A DNA stretch of 64,000 nucleotides from Halomonas sp. M20. Its GTDB lineage: Bacteria > Pseudomonadota > Gammaproteobacteria > Pseudomonadales > Halomonadaceae. Position numbers and translations under genes: made by a program. Position 1 is the first letter of the stretch. Each line of letters opens with the position of its first letter. Shown piece by piece: positions 61,718-64,000 of this stretch. The stretch lies in assembly GCF_020622265.1 (NCBI RefSeq), contig NZ_JACNMQ010000005.1, forward strand, positions 208,453 through 272,452, given 5' to 3'. Under the pieces are notes generated by a model, which ran no database searches, was not told the origin of the DNA, and was given only the letters and a program-made list of their open reading frames with translations.

Positions 61718-62716
61718 GTGCAGCTTTTCAATCGCGACGTTATCAGTCAGGCGGTTCAACTCGACCATTCAGCGCTCGAAGCGATAGAAAACGGCTTTCG
61801 GGCGCTGGGCCGAGGCGAGGTGATCCAGCCGCCCATCCTCTCGATGAACATCGAAGAATCCAATGGCGAGGTGGATGTGAAGACCGCACATATTCGCGGT
61901 TTCGAGCGCTTCGCCATCAAGGTCAGCCCCGGTTTCTTCGACAATCCCAAGCTCGGCTTGCCAAGTTTGAATGGCCTGATGATGGTGTTCTCCGCCAAGA
62001 CCGGGCTGGTCGATGCGGTGCTCTTCGACGAAGGCTATCTCACCGCCATTCGTACCGCACTGGCCGGGGCGATTGCGGCCAAGCATCTGTCGCGGGAGAA
62101 CAGCCGCCGAGTAGCGGTTCTTGGCGCCGGCGAACAGGCCGAGCTGCAGGTGAAAGCGCTGCAATTGGTGCGCGATATCGACAGCCTCGACGTCTGGGCG
62201 CGCAAACGCGACTCCGCCGAAGCCTACGTCGAACGTATGCGTACTCTAGGCCTCACGGTCAACGTGCACGACACCGCCAAGGCCGCCTGCGCCCATGCGG
62301 ATATCATCGTGACCACAACCCCCGCACGAACTCCCATTCTCACCGCCCAGGATGTACCGGAAGGCGCCCACGTCACCGCCATGGGCTCAGATAGCCCCGA
62401 GAAGCGCGAACTGGATGAATCGCTGATGACCCGCGCCGATGCCTTCGTCTGCGATACCCGCGCTCAAAGTGAAGCAAATGGCGAACTCAAGGCGTTTTCC
62501 CGGCCTGCTCGCCAAGGTTCGGACGATTCAAGCGGATCGAACAGCTTCGGCGCTGATGGAAAGCCGCCGTTCAAGGTCTACGAGTTGGGAAGGATCATCG
62601 CTGAAGGCCAGCGCCTGCGCCTCTCGGATGCCAGCATCACGGTGTGCGACCTGACCGGGACCGGTGTACAGGATACGGCGATTGCCAACTTCGCGCTGGC
62701 GCGTTTGATGGAGTAA
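61718..62716 (+). CDS. eutC: EutC, ornithine-cyclodeaminase-like protein of hydroxyectoine utilisation
   Basis: 332 residues starting with GTG at 61718 (CAGGAG eight bases before). It has the mu-crystallin/OCD fold: VKVSPGFFDNPKLGLPSLNG-type substrate site, VAVLGAGEQAELQVKAL as NAD loop, and CDLTGTGVQDTAIANFALA at the end. It works with EutB. It starts 43 bases after nhaD, so it may be read from the nhaD promoter. Confidence 0.87.
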   Translation: MQLFNRDVISQAVQLDHSALEAIENGFRALGRGEVIQPPILSMNIEESNGEVDVKTAHIRGFERFAIKVSPGFFDNPKLGLPSLNGLMMVFSAKTGLVDAVLFDEGYLTAIRTALAGAIAAKHLSRENSRRVAVLGAGEQAELQVKALQLVRDIDSLDVWARKRDSAEAYVERMRTLGLTVNVHDTAKAACAHADIIVTTTPARTPILTAQDVPEGAHVTAMGSDSPEKRELDESLMTRADAFVCDTRAQSEANGELKAFSRPARQGSDDSSGSNSFGADGKPPFKVYELGRIIAEGQRLRLSDASITVCDLTGTGVQDTAIANFALARLME

Positions 62717-62880
62717 ACAGGGTGCAAATTCATAAAAGTGGAAAATAGCGGCTTGCTGCATTGCGCGGCAAGCGCACCTCATGCAATAGAGCAGCTTGGA
62801 CTCTGACGCGGTGGGGATCACTATCATGCACAGGCAGATGGGGGGCGGTAGCGTGCCCGGCATCGACGCCCGGATATTCG
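62717..62880. other. Gap between eutC and integron integrase
   Basis: 164 bases between two convergent genes. A weak hairpin (GCTTGC at 62751 with GCAAGC at 62768) is the only structure. No attC or attI core (GTTRRRY) was found here. Confidence 0.4.
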
Positions 62881-63858
62881 TTACCCGAGGGGACTGCGCA
62901 CGCCGGCAAAACCCTTGCCCAGCACATGCGTATAGATCTGGGTGGTTTCTACGCTCTTGTGTCCAAGTAACTCCTGAACCGTGCGGATATCCGTGCCCTG
63001 GCTCAGCAGCTGGGTGGCGAAGCTGTGTCGCAGGGTGTGGCAGGAGCCGGGGCGTAGCAGCGAAGCAGCTCGCATAGCGTGTTTGACGGCCTTTTGTACC
63101 GCCGATGGGTGGATATGGTGAAGTACCACCTTGCCATCCATGTCGCAGCACGGGCGCGAGGCAGAGAAGAGCCACTGCCAGGCCAGAGAGGTTCCCGCAT
63201 TAGGATACTTGCGATCCAGCGCGTGAGGAAGCGTCACCGGCACACGGCCATGAGCGAGCCGGTAGTCAAGTTGGTGCTGGACAGAAGAAATCTGCCGCTG
63301 CAAAAATGAGATACAGCTGGCCGGGAGCAAGGTAGTGCGGTCCTTATCGCCTTTGCCCGCTCTCACCGTAATAACCTGGAGTTCGAAGTCGATATCTCGG
63401 ACTCGCAGACGACACGTTTCAAGGAGTCGCAACCCCGAGCCGTACATTAGCGCACTCATCAAATACATGGGGCCTGATAGATGGCATAGTACGCGCGTCA
63501 CTTCCTCGTGGGAAAGCACCACCGGTAGCCGGCGTGGGCGTTTGGCGCGCGAAAACTCACCGATATCTCCCAAGGGCTGTTCGAGAATTTGGCGGTAGAG
63601 GAAAACGAGGGCGTTCAGGGCCTGATTTTGTGTGGCCGCCGCCACACGGCGCTCCACTGCAAGATGTTCCAAGAAAGCCTTTACCTCGGGAGCTCCCATG
63701 GTGGCGGGATGCCGCATGCCGTGGAATCGGATGAAGAAGCGTATCCAGTAACAGTAGGTTTTCTCGGTTCTCGGGCTGTAGCGCTTAACTCCCATGGTGG
63801 CCTTTACCCGCTCCATCAGCTTCGGCGGTCTGCTGTGCGTATCCATATGGTGCCCCAT
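62881..63858 (-). CDS. intI: Integron integrase (IntI family tyrosine recombinase)
   Basis: 325 residues. The integron-specific insertion is present at ~207-232 (VTLPHALDRKYPNAGTSLAW), a mark that separates IntI from XerC/D and phage integrases. The catalytic set is complete: Arg144 (GSGLRLLE), Lys172 (GKGDKDR), His274 and Arg277 (HTLRHSFA), His300 (LLGHKSVETT), Tyr309 (QIYTH). It ends AGVRSPLG, as in IntI1. A second ATG at 63846 is a possible start, with GGGG before it. It converges on eutC and is divergent from the last gene. Confidence 0.93.
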   Translation of the reverse strand: MGHHMDTHSRPPKLMERVKATMGVKRYSPRTEKTYCYWIRFFIRFHGMRHPATMGAPEVKAFLEHLAVERRVAAATQNQALNALVFLYRQILEQPLGDIGEFSRAKRPRRLPVVLSHEEVTRVLCHLSGPMYLMSALMYGSGLRLLETCRLRVRDIDFELQVITVRAGKGDKDRTTLLPASCISFLQRQISSVQHQLDYRLAHGRVPVTLPHALDRKYPNAGTSLAWQWLFSASRPCCDMDGKVVLHHIHPSAVQKAVKHAMRAASLLRPGSCHTLRHSFATQLLSQGTDIRTVQELLGHKSVETTQIYTHVLGKGFAGVRSPLG

Positions 63859-63863
63859 GACTA

Positions 63864-63875
63864 ATGTATATACAT
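63864..63875. promoter_or_regulatory. LexA-like palindrome before the integrase
   Basis: ATGTATATACAT is a perfect 12-base palindrome, five bases before the integrase ATG at 63858. It resembles a LexA box (CTGT-N8-ACAG) but lacks the CTG/CAG ends. Confidence 0.35.
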
Positions 63876-63912
63876 GGCTATGTTGGCATCTGCTGTTGGC
63901 GTCCTATAAAAA

Positions 63913-63932
63913 TACTGTATAAACTACTGTAT
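63913..63932 (+). promoter_or_regulatory. Tandem LexA-like half-sites
   Basis: TACTGTAT occurs twice in direct orientation, at 63913 and 63925. Each equals the left half of the LexA box (TACTGTATATATATACAGTA), but the right halves are missing or degraded. They lie 25-44 bases before the ATG at 63957. Confidence 0.4.
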
Positions 63933-63956
63933 ATCCAGTTTTCTCTGGAGTCCGCC

Positions 63957-64000
63957 ATGAAGCATGCAGATCTTAAAGATCTTGAGCAGACACTGGCCTG
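63957..64000 (+). CDS. Start of an unrecognised gene, truncated by the window
   Basis: Only 14 codons are visible (MKHADLKDLEQTLA). GGAG six bases before the ATG is a good ribosome site. Its position, divergent from the integrase, makes it either the first cassette gene or a neighbour of the integron. No function can be given. Confidence 0.55.
   Translation, partial: MKHADLKDLEQTLA

Noticed and set aside
61675..62394. 239-codon plus-strand frame overlapping eutC
   Set aside because: Arg/Gly/Ser-rich product with no domain; eutC in the other frame is clearly conserved.
63881..63901. Two TGTTGGC repeats as an attI site
   Set aside because: Two positions of each differ from the GTTRRRY core; the match is too weak to call attI.

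Overview
The window looks like a chromosomal segment of a moderately halophilic gammaproteobacterium of the Halomonas type. The evidence is a high G+C content, a complete ectoine-degradation set (doeA, doeB, doeX, doeC, doeD) with the hydroxyectoine genes eutB and eutC, an NhaD-type Na+/H+ antiporter, and a full trehalose/alpha-glucan (GlgE) cluster. The genus is inferred from gene content only. I see no rRNA, tRNA or CRISPR array.

Layout. (1) 1-14.3 kb, plus strand: a trehalose/glucan run, malQ-treY (one open frame), a DUF2934 protein, glgX, glgE, treS fused to maltokinase, and glgB. (2) 14.3-19.8 kb, minus strand: a PhoD-like phosphatase, a phosphoribosyltransferase and the molybdate transporter modABC. 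(3) 19.9-23.7 kb, plus strand: lemA with two TPM-domain proteins, then an ExaC-type aldehyde dehydrogenase. (4) 23.8-33.9 kb: two chemoreceptors with candidate sigma-28 promoters, the second (nitrate-sensing type) also with an FNR/Anr site; a PBP5-like carboxypeptidase with a SPOR domain; a PAP2 phosphatase; a BaeSR-like two-component system; a LysO-like exporter. (5) 34-45 kb: a DUF3108 protein, a PfpI-like protein, a Tat-exported aldo/keto reductase, an MFS-like carrier, a Cpx-like module (Spy/CpxP protein divergent from a regulator and sensor pair), a YadGH-like ABC exporter and an MsbA-like ABC exporter. (6) 44.5-51 kb: small genes including a LysE-type exporter, a cupin, a RES-domain toxin with its helix-turn-helix partner, a LysR regulator divergent from a quinone reductase, yejK and ghrA. 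(7) 51.1-62.7 kb: a 265-bp MITE-like element, then the ectoine degradation region, interrupted by cbpA-cbpM and by nhaD. (8) 62.9-64 kb: a complete integron-type integrase facing a divergent gene that runs off the window, with SOS-like motifs between them.

Function. The genes centre on osmotic life. Trehalose can be made from glucan (TreY, with TreZ expected just upstream) and returned to glucan (TreS, maltokinase, GlgE, GlgB). Ectoines are taken apart to aspartate by the doe/eut products under a likely DoeX (Lrp/AsnC) control. NhaD expels sodium. Envelope stress is sensed by the Cpx-like and Bae-like systems.

Points most worth a second look are the integron integrase at the edge of the window, the RES toxin with a non-Xre-looking partner, the missing stop codon between malQ and treY, the MITE before doeA, and nhaD lying between eutB and eutC.
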